A stretch of 64,000 bases of DNA from Anaerolineae bacterium (GCA_020848035.1 JADLAX010000095.1:62001-126000); one strand, 5' to 3'. Counted from the first letter of the stretch, positions 16,475-25,848 are shown. Numbers and translations are program-made. Notes: generated by a model from the sequence alone, not told the origin.

Positions 16475-18256
16475 ATGAAAAAGCAGCAATGGCTTCTAAT
16501 TTTTCTGGCCGCCGCCGCTTTGCTGAGTGGATTATTGGTCTTAGTGCCAGCCAATCCCCTACTTGCAGCAGATAGCAGTTGGCAGGCCACTTACTGGAAC
16601 AACAAAACCTTAACGGGAACGGCCGTACTCCAGCGTAATGAAAACGAGCTGAACTACGACTGGGGTGATGGTGTCCCTGATCCCATCATCGACAAAGACA
16701 ACTTCTCGGCCCGCTGGACCCGCAGCATTAACTTTCCCTCGTCAAGCGCCTATCGCTTCACCGCCACCATGGATGACGGCATGCGCGTCTACGTCGACAA
16801 CGTGCTGATCATCGACTCGTGGACCGACAGCCAGGTACATTCCCTGTCCGCTGACGTGTATCTCAACGCCGGCGACCACAGCGTGAAGGTGGAATATTAT
16901 GAAGCGGGCGGCAAGGCCATCGCCAAGCTCTCCTGGGTGCCCATTGGCGGCACAGCCCCTGTGCCGATTGCCAACTGGAAGGGTGAATATTTCAACAACG
17001 CCAATCTCAGCGGCAGCCCGGTGGTGGTGCGCGATGACGCCAGCATCAACTTTGATTGGGGCGTTGGCTCCCCGGCCACCACGGTACCCGCCGACCAGTT
17101 CTCCGCACGCTGGACGCGCAGCCAAACCTTCGAAGCCGGGCGATATCGCTTTGTCATGCAGGTAGACGACGGCGCGCGGCTCTGGGTGAACAACCAGCTG
17201 GTCATCAACCAGTGGGTCAACGGCAACACCACCTACACCGCTGAAGTCGATCTCCCCAGCGGCAGCGTACCCATTCAGATGGAATACTTTGAAAACGTAG
17301 GCGGCGCGGTGGCCAAACTGAGCTGGACCAAACTCACCGGCAGCGGCGATTGGACTGCCCAGTTCTTTAACAACAAAACCCTAACCGGTTCGCCCGTGCT
17401 CACCCGCACCGACAGCCAGATCAACTTCAACTGGGGTGCCGCGTCACCCGCCACTGGCATCAATGTTGATAACTTCTCAGCGCGCTGGACCCGGATGCTG
17501 AACTTTGCTGCGGGCCGCTACCGCTTCACCGCCACCTCCGACGATGGCGTGCGCGTCTGGGTCAATGGCCAGCTGGTCATCAACGGCTGGAGCGACCATC
17601 AGCCGCAAACGTTTACCGGCGATATTGACTTGGCGGGCGGTTCGGTGCCACTGCAGGTGGAATATTATGAGGCCGTTGGTGGGGCACAGGTCCAGGTAAG
17701 TTGGGCCCCCGTCTCCACAACGACACCAACCCCAGCACCCACGCCATCTCCCGCGCCGAGCGCCGGGATTGGCACAGTGGTAAGCGCCTATCTCAACATT
17801 CGCACTGGCCCTGGCGTCCAGTACAGCATTATCACCACGCTGGTGCGCAACCAGACGGTTAACCTGACCGGCTACCGCAGCAGCGACGCCAACTGGGTGC
17901 AAATCACCATGACAAATGGCACCAAGGCGTGGGTTAGCGGCAAACCGTATTACCTGCAAACCAACGTGACCATTGCCAACATGCCGGTAGCGCCCGACGC
18001 TCCAGCCACCCCCACGCCGCCCAGCGGCTCGGGCACGGTCTACAATGCGTATTATGTCAACTTACGCAGCGGGCCTGGGGTGAGTTATCCAGTGATTACG
18101 GCCGTTGCCGCTGGCAGCAATGTCACCCTCATCGGCCGGAATGGCAGCAGCACCTGGATTAAGATGCGGCTGACCAACGGCACCGTGGGCTGGATGAGCG
18201 CTACCTACGTGAGCAACAGCGCCGCCTTCCCCACCCTGCCGGTTGTGGGTAATTAA
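16475..18256 (+). CDS. Secreted protein with three PA14-like and two SH3b domains
   Basis: The 593-residue exported protein has a signal peptide (MKKQQWLLIFLAAAALLSG). Three tandem ~125-residue PA14-like modules (about 35-158, 165-290, 291-420) each have a W..YWNN/FFNN start, (D/N)NFSARWTR, a YRF.....DDG.R.WV..... block and EYYE....A.. near the end. A Thr/Pro linker leads to two bacterial SH3 domains (LNIRTGPGVQYSII and VNLRSGPGVSYPVI). PA14 modules bind carbohydrate and SH3b binds peptidoglycan, so a cell-envelope or matrix role is likely. GAGGTGGATC precedes the ATG. Confidence 0.85.
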   Translation: MKKQQWLLIFLAAAALLSGLLVLVPANPLLAADSSWQATYWNNKTLTGTAVLQRNENELNYDWGDGVPDPIIDKDNFSARWTRSINFPSSSAYRFTATMDDGMRVYVDNVLIIDSWTDSQVHSLSADVYLNAGDHSVKVEYYEAGGKAIAKLSWVPIGGTAPVPIANWKGEYFNNANLSGSPVVVRDDASINFDWGVGSPATTVPADQFSARWTRSQTFEAGRYRFVMQVDDGARLWVNNQLVINQWVNGNTTYTAEVDLPSGSVPIQMEYFENVGGAVAKLSWTKLTGSGDWTAQFFNNKTLTGSPVLTRTDSQINFNWGAASPATGINVDNFSARWTRMLNFAAGRYRFTATSDDGVRVWVNGQLVINGWSDHQPQTFTGDIDLAGGSVPLQVEYYEAVGGAQVQVSWAPVSTTTPTPAPTPSPAPSAGIGTVVSAYLNIRTGPGVQYSIITTLVRNQTVNLTGYRSSDANWVQITMTNGTKAWVSGKPYYLQTNVTIANMPVAPDAPATPTPPSGSGTVYNAYYVNLRSGPGVSYPVITAVAAGSNVTLIGRNGSSTWIKMRLTNGTVGWMSATYVSNSAAFPTLPVVGN

Positions 18257-18260
18257 CGAG

Positions 18261-18288
18261 TAAAGGCACCGCGCACGGTGCCTTTACA
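18261..18288 (+). terminator. Hairpin after the PA14/SH3 gene
   Basis: GTAAAGGCACCG and CGGTGCCTTTAC are complementary around a 4-nt loop, directly after the stop codon, without a T-tract. A stronger terminator follows at 18313. Confidence 0.5.
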
Positions 18289-18312
18289 GACAGATTCGTC
18301 ACAACGAGGTTA

Positions 18313-18354
18313 AAAGCCCTGGCAGATTTTAGCAAATCTGCCAGGGCTTTTTTG
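18313..18354. terminator. Strong Rho-independent terminator between convergent genes
   Basis: AAAGCCCTGGCAGATTT pairs with AAATCTGCCAGGGCTTT around a TAGC-type loop and runs into TTTTTT. Its symmetry allows use from both sides. Confidence 0.85.
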
Positions 18355-18359
18355 TTTGT

Positions 18360-20450
18360 TTAGTCGCGGGTTAGGGCATCCAGCGCCGGGGTAAACACGG
18401 CGTTGTACAACACCTCTGCCTGGTCTGCCTCGCTGATAAGAATGACCAGGAGAAGGCCAGCATCATCCTCGTAGAAGGCAAAATTGATGGGGAAGCTTTG
18501 GAACTCGGAAGCATACAGGCTCCAGGTACGGCCGTTGGCATCGTCATAGGTGCCACTTTGCTCCGGCGTGCCATCCAGACCCAGCTGGCCCACCAGAAGC
18601 TCCAGCAGCGTATCGGCCCCAAAGCCGGGCGGTGTCGCCTGCTGAATGATCACAGTCTGGTCCAGCGCCGAAGCCCCACGGCCAAAAGTGCCGGGCTGCA
18701 GCTCTTCCCAGCCCACCGGGCGCAGGCCAGAGATGGCAAACAGCGCATTGGTGAAAGGTTCCAGCTCGATGTCTGCTTCCGTCAGGGCCGCGCCGGGCGT
18801 GACAAACGCGGGAGCGCCCATGTCGGCAATGCAGGCGGCATCGGGTGCAGCGGTGGGATCGGCTATGAACTCCAGGGTGATGCCCAGTGGGCACTCAGCC
18901 GAGACGCTGGCACCGTGGCCAATGCCGGGAAACTCAAAGTAGTAGCTGCTGCTGAACTGATCGCCCACGCTTTCACCCCAGCTGGGCGGGGTGATGGGAT
19001 CATACTCACCCGCCAGAATCAGGGTGGGAATATCGCTGGAAACCGGCTCATTTTCGATAGGATCGGCCTGGCCCGCCTGCCACAGGTCGCACACGGCAAA
19101 GCCAAACTGCCCGGTCACCGCACTGGCCTCAAAGAGCGGGTCCAGGTAGGGGAAATTGGGCGCAGGCGTAAATTCACCTGGCGTGCTAAAGCTAATTTCC
19201 TCGTTACACTGCACCGAAAGCTGCATGCCCTGGCTGGCAAACTCTTGCTGCACCAGCAAGCTGGAGAGGATTGTGACCAGGTCATTGGTACGGCCGTCGC
19301 GCACGTCATAAATCAGCTTGGGCATAATCGGCGTCAGCTCGACGCTGTACAGCGCCTGGAACAGCAAACCAACCAGCGTGTCGCCATCCACCAGTGCATC
19401 ATACTGCTGCCCATTGGCCAGGTTAAACACCTCAACGGCAACCGGTTCGGCGTTCAGGTTATCAACCAGGTCGGCAAACACCTGCGCCAGATCAGGATAG
19501 GCGGCGGCGCAGGCTGCATCGGCGGCGCAACCAGCAAAAAAGACCGATAGAGCACGATCGGCATTAACGGCCGTTTCCGTCTGCAAATTGGCGGCCAGCG
19601 GGTAGGAAGAGTCCAAAATGACGGAGCGAATGCCTTCCGGGTAGTCACGCACGATGGTTTGGGCCAGGCGCGTGCCATAGGAAATGCCATACAGGTTCCA
19701 TTCGTCGTAACCCAGCGCCAGGCGCAAATCGGCCACGTCGGCGGCACTTTCGGCGCTGTTGTAGGCGGTCAGGTCCACACCATCGGCCAGCAGCCGGTCA
19801 CGACATTCCGTCAACGCTTCAAGCTGCAATTCTTGCCCTTCTTCCAGGGTCAGGTCATCGTCCAGTGTGTCCAGCGTCAGGTCAACCATCTCAGGGCAGG
19901 CCAGCGACGGTTCGGAGTAACCCGTGCCGCGCTGATCAAACATGATAAAGGTATGGTCGGCGAGGAACGGGGCAAAGCGCATCTCAAACACCAGCGGTAC
20001 GGTTTCCAGAGCGTCGCCACCGGGACCACCTTCCAGGTAGATGATGGGATCGGGCGCGGGGTTAGCGCTGTCGCTGGCAAAGACGGCTACATGCAGGCGG
20101 ACGGTACGGCCGTTTTCCACCTCATTGCGATTTTCCGGCACGGTCAGGTAACCACATTCCACGTCACGGCCAGGCGGTACGGCAAACTCGCAGGCCGTCG
20201 ATTCAAACTCGGCGGTGTAGGCCGGTTCTGGGGTGGCGGTGGGTTCGGCAGTTGCCGTCGGTTCTGGGGTATTGGTCGGCGGCACGTCGGTGGGCACTTC
20301 GGTCGGCGCGTCGGTGGGTTCAGGTTCGGCCGTTTCTTCCAGGGTGATGGAAACGGCCGTTGGCGTTGGTTCTTCGCCACCACAGGCCGCCAGCAGCAGC
20401 ACAGCAGAAAGCGCCAGGCCAAAACGATACATAATTGGCAATGGTTTCAT
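18360..20450 (-). CDS. Lipoprotein alpha/beta hydrolase, tripeptidyl-aminopeptidase-like
   Basis: The 696-residue protein has a lipobox LLLAACGG (Cys23), then a long Pro/Thr/Glu linker to ~80. The alpha/beta-hydrolase domain has the oxyanion region LEGGPGGDALE, FDQRGTGYSEPS, nucleophile Ser257 in YGISYGTR, the acid in LAGEYDPITPP and His in GIGHGA. The SlpD/SlpE/TAP-like C-terminal arrangement fits exported proline or tripeptidyl aminopeptidases. A ~130-residue C-terminal extension is unassigned. AAAGGAG precedes the ATG. Confidence 0.85.
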   Translation of the reverse strand: MKPLPIMYRFGLALSAVLLLAACGGEEPTPTAVSITLEETAEPEPTDAPTEVPTDVPPTNTPEPTATAEPTATPEPAYTAEFESTACEFAVPPGRDVECGYLTVPENRNEVENGRTVRLHVAVFASDSANPAPDPIIYLEGGPGGDALETVPLVFEMRFAPFLADHTFIMFDQRGTGYSEPSLACPEMVDLTLDTLDDDLTLEEGQELQLEALTECRDRLLADGVDLTAYNSAESAADVADLRLALGYDEWNLYGISYGTRLAQTIVRDYPEGIRSVILDSSYPLAANLQTETAVNADRALSVFFAGCAADAACAAAYPDLAQVFADLVDNLNAEPVAVEVFNLANGQQYDALVDGDTLVGLLFQALYSVELTPIMPKLIYDVRDGRTNDLVTILSSLLVQQEFASQGMQLSVQCNEEISFSTPGEFTPAPNFPYLDPLFEASAVTGQFGFAVCDLWQAGQADPIENEPVSSDIPTLILAGEYDPITPPSWGESVGDQFSSSYYFEFPGIGHGASVSAECPLGITLEFIADPTAAPDAACIADMGAPAFVTPGAALTEADIELEPFTNALFAISGLRPVGWEELQPGTFGRGASALDQTVIIQQATPPGFGADTLLELLVGQLGLDGTPEQSGTYDDANGRTWSLYASEFQSFPINFAFYEDDAGLLLVILISEADQAEVLYNAVFTPALDALTRD

Positions 20451-20563
20451 TTAAAAAACTCCTTTAGGAGATGCAGAAAGGGTCTGCTCGATGGGTAAAT
20501 GGGGTAACGGCCGTTGCGCACTGACACAACCTCTTCCCCCTTATTTGCACTTTTCTGGTGCAA

Positions 20564-20582
20564 CGTATACGGCAGTATACGC
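20564..20582. promoter_or_regulatory. Operator-like inverted repeat
   Basis: CGTATAC-GGCA-GTATACG is a perfect 7-bp inverted repeat in the divergent region between the hydrolase and the membrane protein. It could be a regulator site for either gene; no regulator is encoded next to it. Confidence 0.3.
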
Positions 20583-20672
20583 ACATTTCCCCAAAATGTA
20601 GCGCAGCAGCAGGCAAAAATCTAGCAAGCCCCAAAAGATGTTTACAACCTGTTCATAAACGGCCGTTCCGGC

Positions 20673-20701
20673 TTGACATTTTGTACAACTTAATTAATAA
20701 T
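20673..20701 (+). promoter_or_regulatory. Sigma70-type promoter
   Basis: TTGACA (20673-20678) and AATAAT (20696-20701) are separated by 17 bp, 32 bp upstream of ATG 20734. Confidence 0.55.
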
Positions 20702-20733
20702 TTAGGCATATCTAAATTACTGGGAGGTTTGTT

Positions 20734-21249
20734 ATGAACAACACCAAGCTGCTGCCCCGTTTACTGAAAGACGGCACTTTTCTCAACGTGAGTCTGGCCA
20801 CCGTCATTGGTCTGAGCCTGCGCCTGAACCCCGAAATCTGGGTCCATGATTATCCACCCGACATTAAGGAGCGGTTTGGCCCCAAAAGCGAGAAGGCCAA
20901 ACGGCAAACCTGGCTGGCCGCCATTCCCTTCTTTTTCTTGCTGATCGGCGTTGTGGTGCGCTCCAACCTGGCGCTTAAGCGCGACAACGGCGGCCACCTG
21001 CCCCTCAAAATGGCTTTTCTGAACAGCTACGGCTTGTTTGCTTACTTTTGGCTGTTTGACCTGGTGATTTTGGATTGGCTCCTGTTTGTCACCTTAAAAC
21101 CATCGTTTGTGGTGCTGCCCGGCACCGAAGGCATGGCAGGCTACGACGACTACGGCTTTCACCTCAAGGCCGCGCTGCCTGCCCTGCCCGGCATGGCCAT
21201 TCCCGCGTTGATCGTTGCCCTACTCACTTCCTCCAGAAAAACATCATGA
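20734..21249 (+). CDS. Integral membrane protein of unknown function
   Basis: The 171-residue protein has about four hydrophobic segments (FLNVSLATVIGLSL, WLAAIPFFFLLIGVVV, FAYFWLFDLVILDWLLF, ALPGMAIPALIVALL) and conserved-looking polar loops such as NPEIWVHDYPPDIKERFGPKSEK. CTGGGAGG precedes the ATG, and a good promoter lies upstream. No family is recognised with certainty. Confidence 0.65.
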   Translation: MNNTKLLPRLLKDGTFLNVSLATVIGLSLRLNPEIWVHDYPPDIKERFGPKSEKAKRQTWLAAIPFFFLLIGVVVRSNLALKRDNGGHLPLKMAFLNSYGLFAYFWLFDLVILDWLLFVTLKPSFVVLPGTEGMAGYDDYGFHLKAALPALPGMAIPALIVALLTSSRKTS

Positions 21250-21255
21250 AGGCAT

Positions 21256-21329
21256 CACGAATGACTCGAATAGACGAATGGCCCATCTCCCCCGTTATTC
21301 GTCCCATTCGTCCATTCGTCTTATTCGTG
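21256..21329. repeat. ACGAATGG-type inverted repeat
   Basis: CGAATAGACGAATGG and CCATTCGTCTTATTCG are near-complementary arms, with additional partial copies of CGTCCATTCG in the right half. It lies directly upstream of the glycosyltransferase ribosome site. Confidence 0.6.
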
Positions 21330-21354
21330 TTTTGAAACTTATTGAGAGAATCCT

Positions 21355-22599
21355 ATGAAAATTGTATTTTTGAATGTTCCCGGCCACGGCCACGTCAATC
21401 CAACGCTGGCCCTGGTTACCGAGCTGGTCCGGCGCGGCCACGAGGTTATTTACTACAACAACAGTGAGTTTGCCCCGCAAATTCAGCAGAGCGGCGCAGA
21501 ATTTCGGCCGTATCCTGACCCGCAGCCAACGGCCGTAGCCCTGGCCGAAAAAGCCAACAGCCTGCCCCAGGTAAGCGTCTGGGTACTGGAACAAAGCCAG
21601 CGCCTGCTGCCCTGGCTGCTGGCGGAGCTGCGCCGCGAGCCGCCCGATCTGATTGTGTTTGATTCCATCTGCCTGTGGGGAATGCAGGCGGCGCAGCTGC
21701 TGGGGATTCCGGCGGCGGCCTCGATCACCACGTTTGTGGCCGAGGGGGTGAAGGGCATCTTCACCGTGCGCGATGGGCTGGCGCTGGCGGGCCAGGCGCT
21801 CACGGCGCTGCCCGGCATCATTGGCAAGCGACGCCAGCTGACGCGCACCTACGGCCCGGCGGTATTTCCCCGGCCGCAGATTTTCCCGGCCATCAGCAGC
21901 ACCAATCTGGTGTACACCTCGCGTGAATTCCAGCCGGAGAGTAATTTTATTGACGATTCTTTCCACTTTGTCGGGCCTTCGGTTGACACGGCCGTTCGCC
22001 AACCCGCCACCTTTCCCTGGGACATGCTGGAAAACGGCCGTCCCCTCATTTACCTCTCGCTGGGCACCATCTACCACAACAAAGCCGACTTTTACCGCCT
22101 AGCCTTCGCTACCTTTGCCAACCATCCCGGCCAGTTTATCCTCTCCGCCGGGCGCATGACGGACATCGCCGCATTGGGTCCCATCCCCGACAACTTCATC
22201 GTGCGCAGCTTTGTGCCGCAGCTGGAGCTGCTGCCGCGCGTTGATGCTTTCATCACCCACGGCGGCATGAACAGCATCAACGAAGGGCTTTATTTTGGCG
22301 TACCGCTGGTGGTGGTGCCGCAGCAGATGGAGCAGGCGCTGAATGCGCGGCAGGCGGCGCGGGTGGGCGCGGCGGTGGTGCTGGGGGATCGGCCACCTTA
22401 CGGCCGTATTCAAGCCAACGATCTGCACCAGGCCCTCGCCCAGGTGCTGGCCGATGATCGGTACCGGCAGGCGGCTGAGCGTATCGGCCGTTCCTTCCGC
22501 GCGGCCGGTGGCTACCAGCGCGCCGCCGACATCCTTGAATTGGCGCATGAACCGCCACTCAACCTGGCCCTGGCACACGAACTCTCAAGTCTTCGCTGA
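21355..22599 (+). CDS. MGT-family (GT1) glycosyltransferase
   Basis: This 414-residue GT-B enzyme has the N-terminal FLNVPGHGHVNPTLALVTELVRRGHEV, typical of macrolide-type UDP-glycosyltransferases. The C-terminal UGT signature reads AFITHGGMNSINEGLYFGVPLVVVPQ. It transfers a sugar from a nucleotide donor to a small acceptor, perhaps a lipid or natural product. It stands alone, so the acceptor cannot be inferred. A distant homologue is at 55368-56636. Confidence 0.87.
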   Translation: MKIVFLNVPGHGHVNPTLALVTELVRRGHEVIYYNNSEFAPQIQQSGAEFRPYPDPQPTAVALAEKANSLPQVSVWVLEQSQRLLPWLLAELRREPPDLIVFDSICLWGMQAAQLLGIPAAASITTFVAEGVKGIFTVRDGLALAGQALTALPGIIGKRRQLTRTYGPAVFPRPQIFPAISSTNLVYTSREFQPESNFIDDSFHFVGPSVDTAVRQPATFPWDMLENGRPLIYLSLGTIYHNKADFYRLAFATFANHPGQFILSAGRMTDIAALGPIPDNFIVRSFVPQLELLPRVDAFITHGGMNSINEGLYFGVPLVVVPQQMEQALNARQAARVGAAVVLGDRPPYGRIQANDLHQALAQVLADDRYRQAAERIGRSFRAAGGYQRAADILELAHEPPLNLALAHELSSLR

Positions 22600-22605
22600 T
22601 CGAGA

Positions 22606-22763
22606 GTAGGGGTAGGACAGGCGGGCCAAGATCGTGGCCCTGCGAAGAATCTTGCCTCCCGCCTGTCTCACCCACAGCGACCGTTAACGAAAGGCAGGGC
22701 GAGACGGCGCGGAGACAAGACCACCTGTTTGACCCACACAATCCCGCGCCGTCCCGCCCCTAC
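22606..22763. repeat. Nested inverted repeats with multibranch folding
   Basis: GTAGGGG (22606-22612) pairs with CCCCTAC (22757-22763). Two hairpins lie inside: GACAGGCGGG/CCCGCCTGTC (22616-22625/22658-22667) and GGCG.GACGGCGCGG/CCGCGCCGTC.CGCC. The region has no gene and lies between the glycosyltransferase and mutA. Confidence 0.5.
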
Positions 22764-22886
22764 GCCCTGTTTCCAATTGTAGACGTGGTGAGAAGGCACG
22801 ATCCTCTGTAAAATGGGCGGCAGATGGTGCGGCGGCAACGGCCGTTCCCACCACTCCCTATACGAAAACACACGTGAGGATTAGTT

Positions 22887-24758
22887 ATGTCTGAGTCAAC
22901 TGCTGCCCTGTTTGCCGAATTTACCCCACCCAGCTACGAAACATGGGTCGAAGCCACCGTGCAATCGTTAAAAGGACGGCCGTTGGCCAAACTCAACCGC
23001 CAGACCGCCGAAGGGATTGAGATTCGGCCGTTTTACACCGCTGCCGACAGTCCAACTGACCCTGCCCAGCCCGGCCAGCCGCCCTACCGGCGCGGTACCC
23101 AGGCTGAAGGTTACCAATACCAGCCGTGGCTCGTTGCCCAACCGATTGCGGCCGCCACGCCGCAGCAGTTTAATCAGGCCTTATTGACCGATTTGAAGCG
23201 CGGACAAACGGCCGTTTACCTGCAACCCGGCCAGCCCCCCATCAACACAACCGATGACCTGGCAGCGGCCTTGGACGGCGTGGTGTTTGCCGCCGCGCCC
23301 ATCTTGCTGGCCAGCGGCCCGGCGATTTTGCCCTGGCTCAGCGAAGTGCTGGCGCGAACCAACCAGCCGCTAAGCGACCTGCAAGGTGGTTTGCGGCACG
23401 ATCCGTTGGCGGATTTGGTGCAGCAAGGCAGTGCCGATCTGGACAACGCTTACCAGCAAGCGGCCCATTGGCTGCGTTGGGCGGTGGCAAACGCACCGAA
23501 TTTCAGGACGCTGGCGGTGGATACGGCCGTTTACCACAACGGCGGCGCCAACGCCGTGCAGGAACTGGCCTTTGCCCTGGCCACTGGCGTGTACTACGTT
23601 CGCAGGCTGCAACAACAGGGCCTGGACCTTGGCGAGATTGCCAGCCAATTGCGTTTTGTCTTTGCCATCGGCGGCGACTTTTTTATGGAGATTGCCAAGC
23701 TGCGCGCCGCCCGGCAGCTGTGGGCCCAGGTGGTGGAGGCGTTTGGTGGGGATGCGGCGGCGCAAAAAATGGTGATTCATGCCGAAACGGCCGCCGCCAA
23801 CAAAAGCCGCCTCGATCCGTATGTGAACCTGCTGCGCACCACCACCGAGGCATTTGCCGCCGCCGTCGGTGGCGTGGACAGCCTGCTGACGCAGCCCTTC
23901 AACCAGCCCTTCGCCGCCGAAGCGGACGCCTTTGCCCGGCGCATTGCCCGCAACCAACAAATCATCTTGCAGGAGGAAGCCAGCCTGACCCAGCTCACCG
24001 ATCCGGCCGGGGGCGCGTATTACGCCGAGTGGCTCACCGACCAGCTGGCGCAGGCTGCCTGGACGCTGTTCCAGGAAATTGAGGCGCAGGGTGGCATGGT
24101 GGCGGCGCTGCAAGCCGGGCTGCCGCAGCAGTGGGTGGCGGCAACGGCCGTTGCCCGCGCCACCAACCTGGCCAAACGCAAAGCCGTCCTGGTGGGGGTG
24201 AACCAGTATGCCAATGTCGGTGAGCCGGTGGCGGTGAACAGTAAACGGTCATCGGTAAGCGGTGAACAGTCGCCAATCGCCAATCTCCAGATTGCTCCCA
24301 TTCAGCCAATCCGGCTGGCAGAGCCGTTTGAGGCGCTGCGCGACTGGTCTGAAGCGTATGGGGGGCGGAACGGCCGTCGCCCGCAAATCTTCCTGGCCAA
24401 CATGGGACCGCTGCGCCAGCACAAAGCCCGCGCCGACTTCACGCGCGGCTTTTTTGAGGTGGGTGGTTTTGAGATCCTCGATTCTGGAGGGTTTGAGGGG
24501 GTGGCAACGGCCGTTGCCGCCGCCCTGGCCACCAACGCCCCCGCCGTGGTCATTTGCTCGACAGATGACACCTACCCCGCCCTGGTGCCGCCGCTGGTGC
24601 AGGGCATCAAGGCGCAAAAGCCTGATGCGGTTGTGCTCCTGGCAGGCTATCCGCAAGACCAGGTCGAAGCCCACAAAGCCGCGGGCATTGACGCCTTCAT
24701 CTACCTCGGTGCCGACTGCCTGGCGCTGAACCAATGGCTGCAAACCACATTGAGCTAG
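22887..24758 (+). CDS. mutA: Methylmalonyl-CoA mutase small (non-catalytic) subunit
   Basis: The 623-residue length is typical of the alpha/small subunit of heterodimeric mutases. It has SYETWVEATVQSLKGRPLAKLNRQT, IRPFYTAAD, the mutase barrel (FVFAIGGDFFMEIAKLRAARQLW) and a cobalamin-domain fold at ~490-620. The DxHxxG cobalt-ligating motif is replaced (ANMGPLRQHKARADF), as expected for MutA. A non-conserved stretch (VNSKRSSVSGEQSPIANLQ) joins the domains and resembles repeat DNA. The catalytic partner mutB is 13 kb away (37744). GAGGATTAGTT precedes the ATG. Confidence 0.88.
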   Translation: MSESTAALFAEFTPPSYETWVEATVQSLKGRPLAKLNRQTAEGIEIRPFYTAADSPTDPAQPGQPPYRRGTQAEGYQYQPWLVAQPIAAATPQQFNQALLTDLKRGQTAVYLQPGQPPINTTDDLAAALDGVVFAAAPILLASGPAILPWLSEVLARTNQPLSDLQGGLRHDPLADLVQQGSADLDNAYQQAAHWLRWAVANAPNFRTLAVDTAVYHNGGANAVQELAFALATGVYYVRRLQQQGLDLGEIASQLRFVFAIGGDFFMEIAKLRAARQLWAQVVEAFGGDAAAQKMVIHAETAAANKSRLDPYVNLLRTTTEAFAAAVGGVDSLLTQPFNQPFAAEADAFARRIARNQQIILQEEASLTQLTDPAGGAYYAEWLTDQLAQAAWTLFQEIEAQGGMVAALQAGLPQQWVAATAVARATNLAKRKAVLVGVNQYANVGEPVAVNSKRSSVSGEQSPIANLQIAPIQPIRLAEPFEALRDWSEAYGGRNGRRPQIFLANMGPLRQHKARADFTRGFFEVGGFEILDSGGFEGVATAVAAALATNAPAVVICSTDDTYPALVPPLVQGIKAQKPDAVVLLAGYPQDQVEAHKAAGIDAFIYLGADCLALNQWLQTTLS

Positions 24759-24857
24759 CCCGAGAAAGACGAAAACGAAGCTGAGAAATGAACGAAGTAA
24801 CCGTTCAGCTGGTAGCCCGCACGAGGGCGCTGCGCGCCCCGTGCGGGGAAAAGAATT

Positions 24858-24908
24858 GGGTTTTTTCACTTTGTGAGGTCAAAATGACCTCACAAAGTGA
24901 AAAAACCC
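24858..24908. repeat. 24-bp perfect hairpin
   Basis: Positions 24858-24881 (GGGTTTTTTCACTTTGTGAG...) are exactly complementary to 24885-24908, with a 3-nt loop. It is the main content of the 331-bp gene-free stretch between mutA and the TVP38 gene (24759-25089). No T-tract follows. Confidence 0.75.
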
Positions 24909-25089
24909 ACCATCTCTGGCAGCGCCAGGCGCGAAGCGCCGGGGCGATGTCTCTGCTTCAGATAGGGTTAAAAGCTTATAGAAATTCGTTGATTTCTCAG
25001 ATTCGTTGTTGCTTTTGGTGTGAAGGGTAAGGAATTTTGACCCTGCCTTGTCTTAGTGGCGGAATACCTACTGCAAGACAAGGAGTGTC

Positions 25090-25809
25090 ATGATTCAATC
25101 GCAAACCAACCAAACGCCTTCCCCGACGTTTTGGCAGCGTCATTGGAGCAAAGCCATTGCGCTGATCCTCTGGCTGGCTCTGTTGGGTCTCTATTTCTGG
25201 TACACCCGTCAAAATAATCTCACCCTGGCCGACAGCGTCACCAGCCTGGCCGATTTGCTAACCAACAGCTTTTTTGGCCCGCTGCTGTACATTCTGATCT
25301 ATGCCGGACGGCCGCTTCTCTTTTTCCCCGCCACCATTCTCACCCTCCTGGGCGGCTTTTTGTTTGGCCCGATTGGCATTCTGTACACGATTGTGGGCAG
25401 CAACGCCTCGGCCATGGTGACGTTTGGCATTGGCTGGTTTTTGGGTGAGGACGTTTTGAAGGACGAAGAAAAGAGCGGCGTCATCCAAAAATATACCCGG
25501 CGGATGCGCGAAAACAGCTTCGAAACGGTGCTGATCATGCGCCTCATTTTCCTGCCGTATGATTTGGTGAACTATGTTTCCGGCTTTTTGAAGATCAATT
25601 GGAAAGCGTTTTTATTGGCAACGGCCGTTGGCTCCGTCCCCGGCACCGTCTCGTTTGTTTTGTTTGGCGCCTCCTTTGGCACGTTGGACGAGCTGCTGGC
25701 CGGGGAAGTCCAGCTCAATCCAGTCACGGTGATCGCTTCGGTGGTGATCATTGGCATTAGCCTGGTGCTGTCGCGCATCATTAAAAAGCGGGAAGCTGGC
25801 AGCAACTAA
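25090..25809 (+). CDS. TVP38/TMEM64 (VTT-domain) membrane protein
   Basis: The 239-residue polytopic protein has the VTT/DedA-like core: RPLLFFPATILTLLGGFLFGPIGILYTIVGS, with a re-entrant-type segment, then IMRLIFLPYDLVNYVSGFLKINWKAFLLATAVGSVPGT. AAGGAGTGTC precedes the ATG. The next gene is a MerA-like flavoprotein, an association also seen as fused proteins in other bacteria. A joint role at the membrane is inferred; DedA relatives act in lipid scrambling and in metal or acid tolerance. Confidence 0.87.
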   Translation: MIQSQTNQTPSPTFWQRHWSKAIALILWLALLGLYFWYTRQNNLTLADSVTSLADLLTNSFFGPLLYILIYAGRPLLFFPATILTLLGGFLFGPIGILYTIVGSNASAMVTFGIGWFLGEDVLKDEEKSGVIQKYTRRMRENSFETVLIMRLIFLPYDLVNYVSGFLKINWKAFLLATAVGSVPGTVSFVLFGASFGTLDELLAGEVQLNPVTVIASVVIIGISLVLSRIIKKREAGSN

Positions 25810-25848
25810 CCTGGTTTTTCTGGGTCTGCAGGATTTCGTGGGGTTTGG

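Noticed and set aside
18498-19550. Plus-strand frame of 350 codons opposite the hydrolase gene
   Set aside because: It is a shadow frame; the minus strand has the lipobox and catalytic triad.
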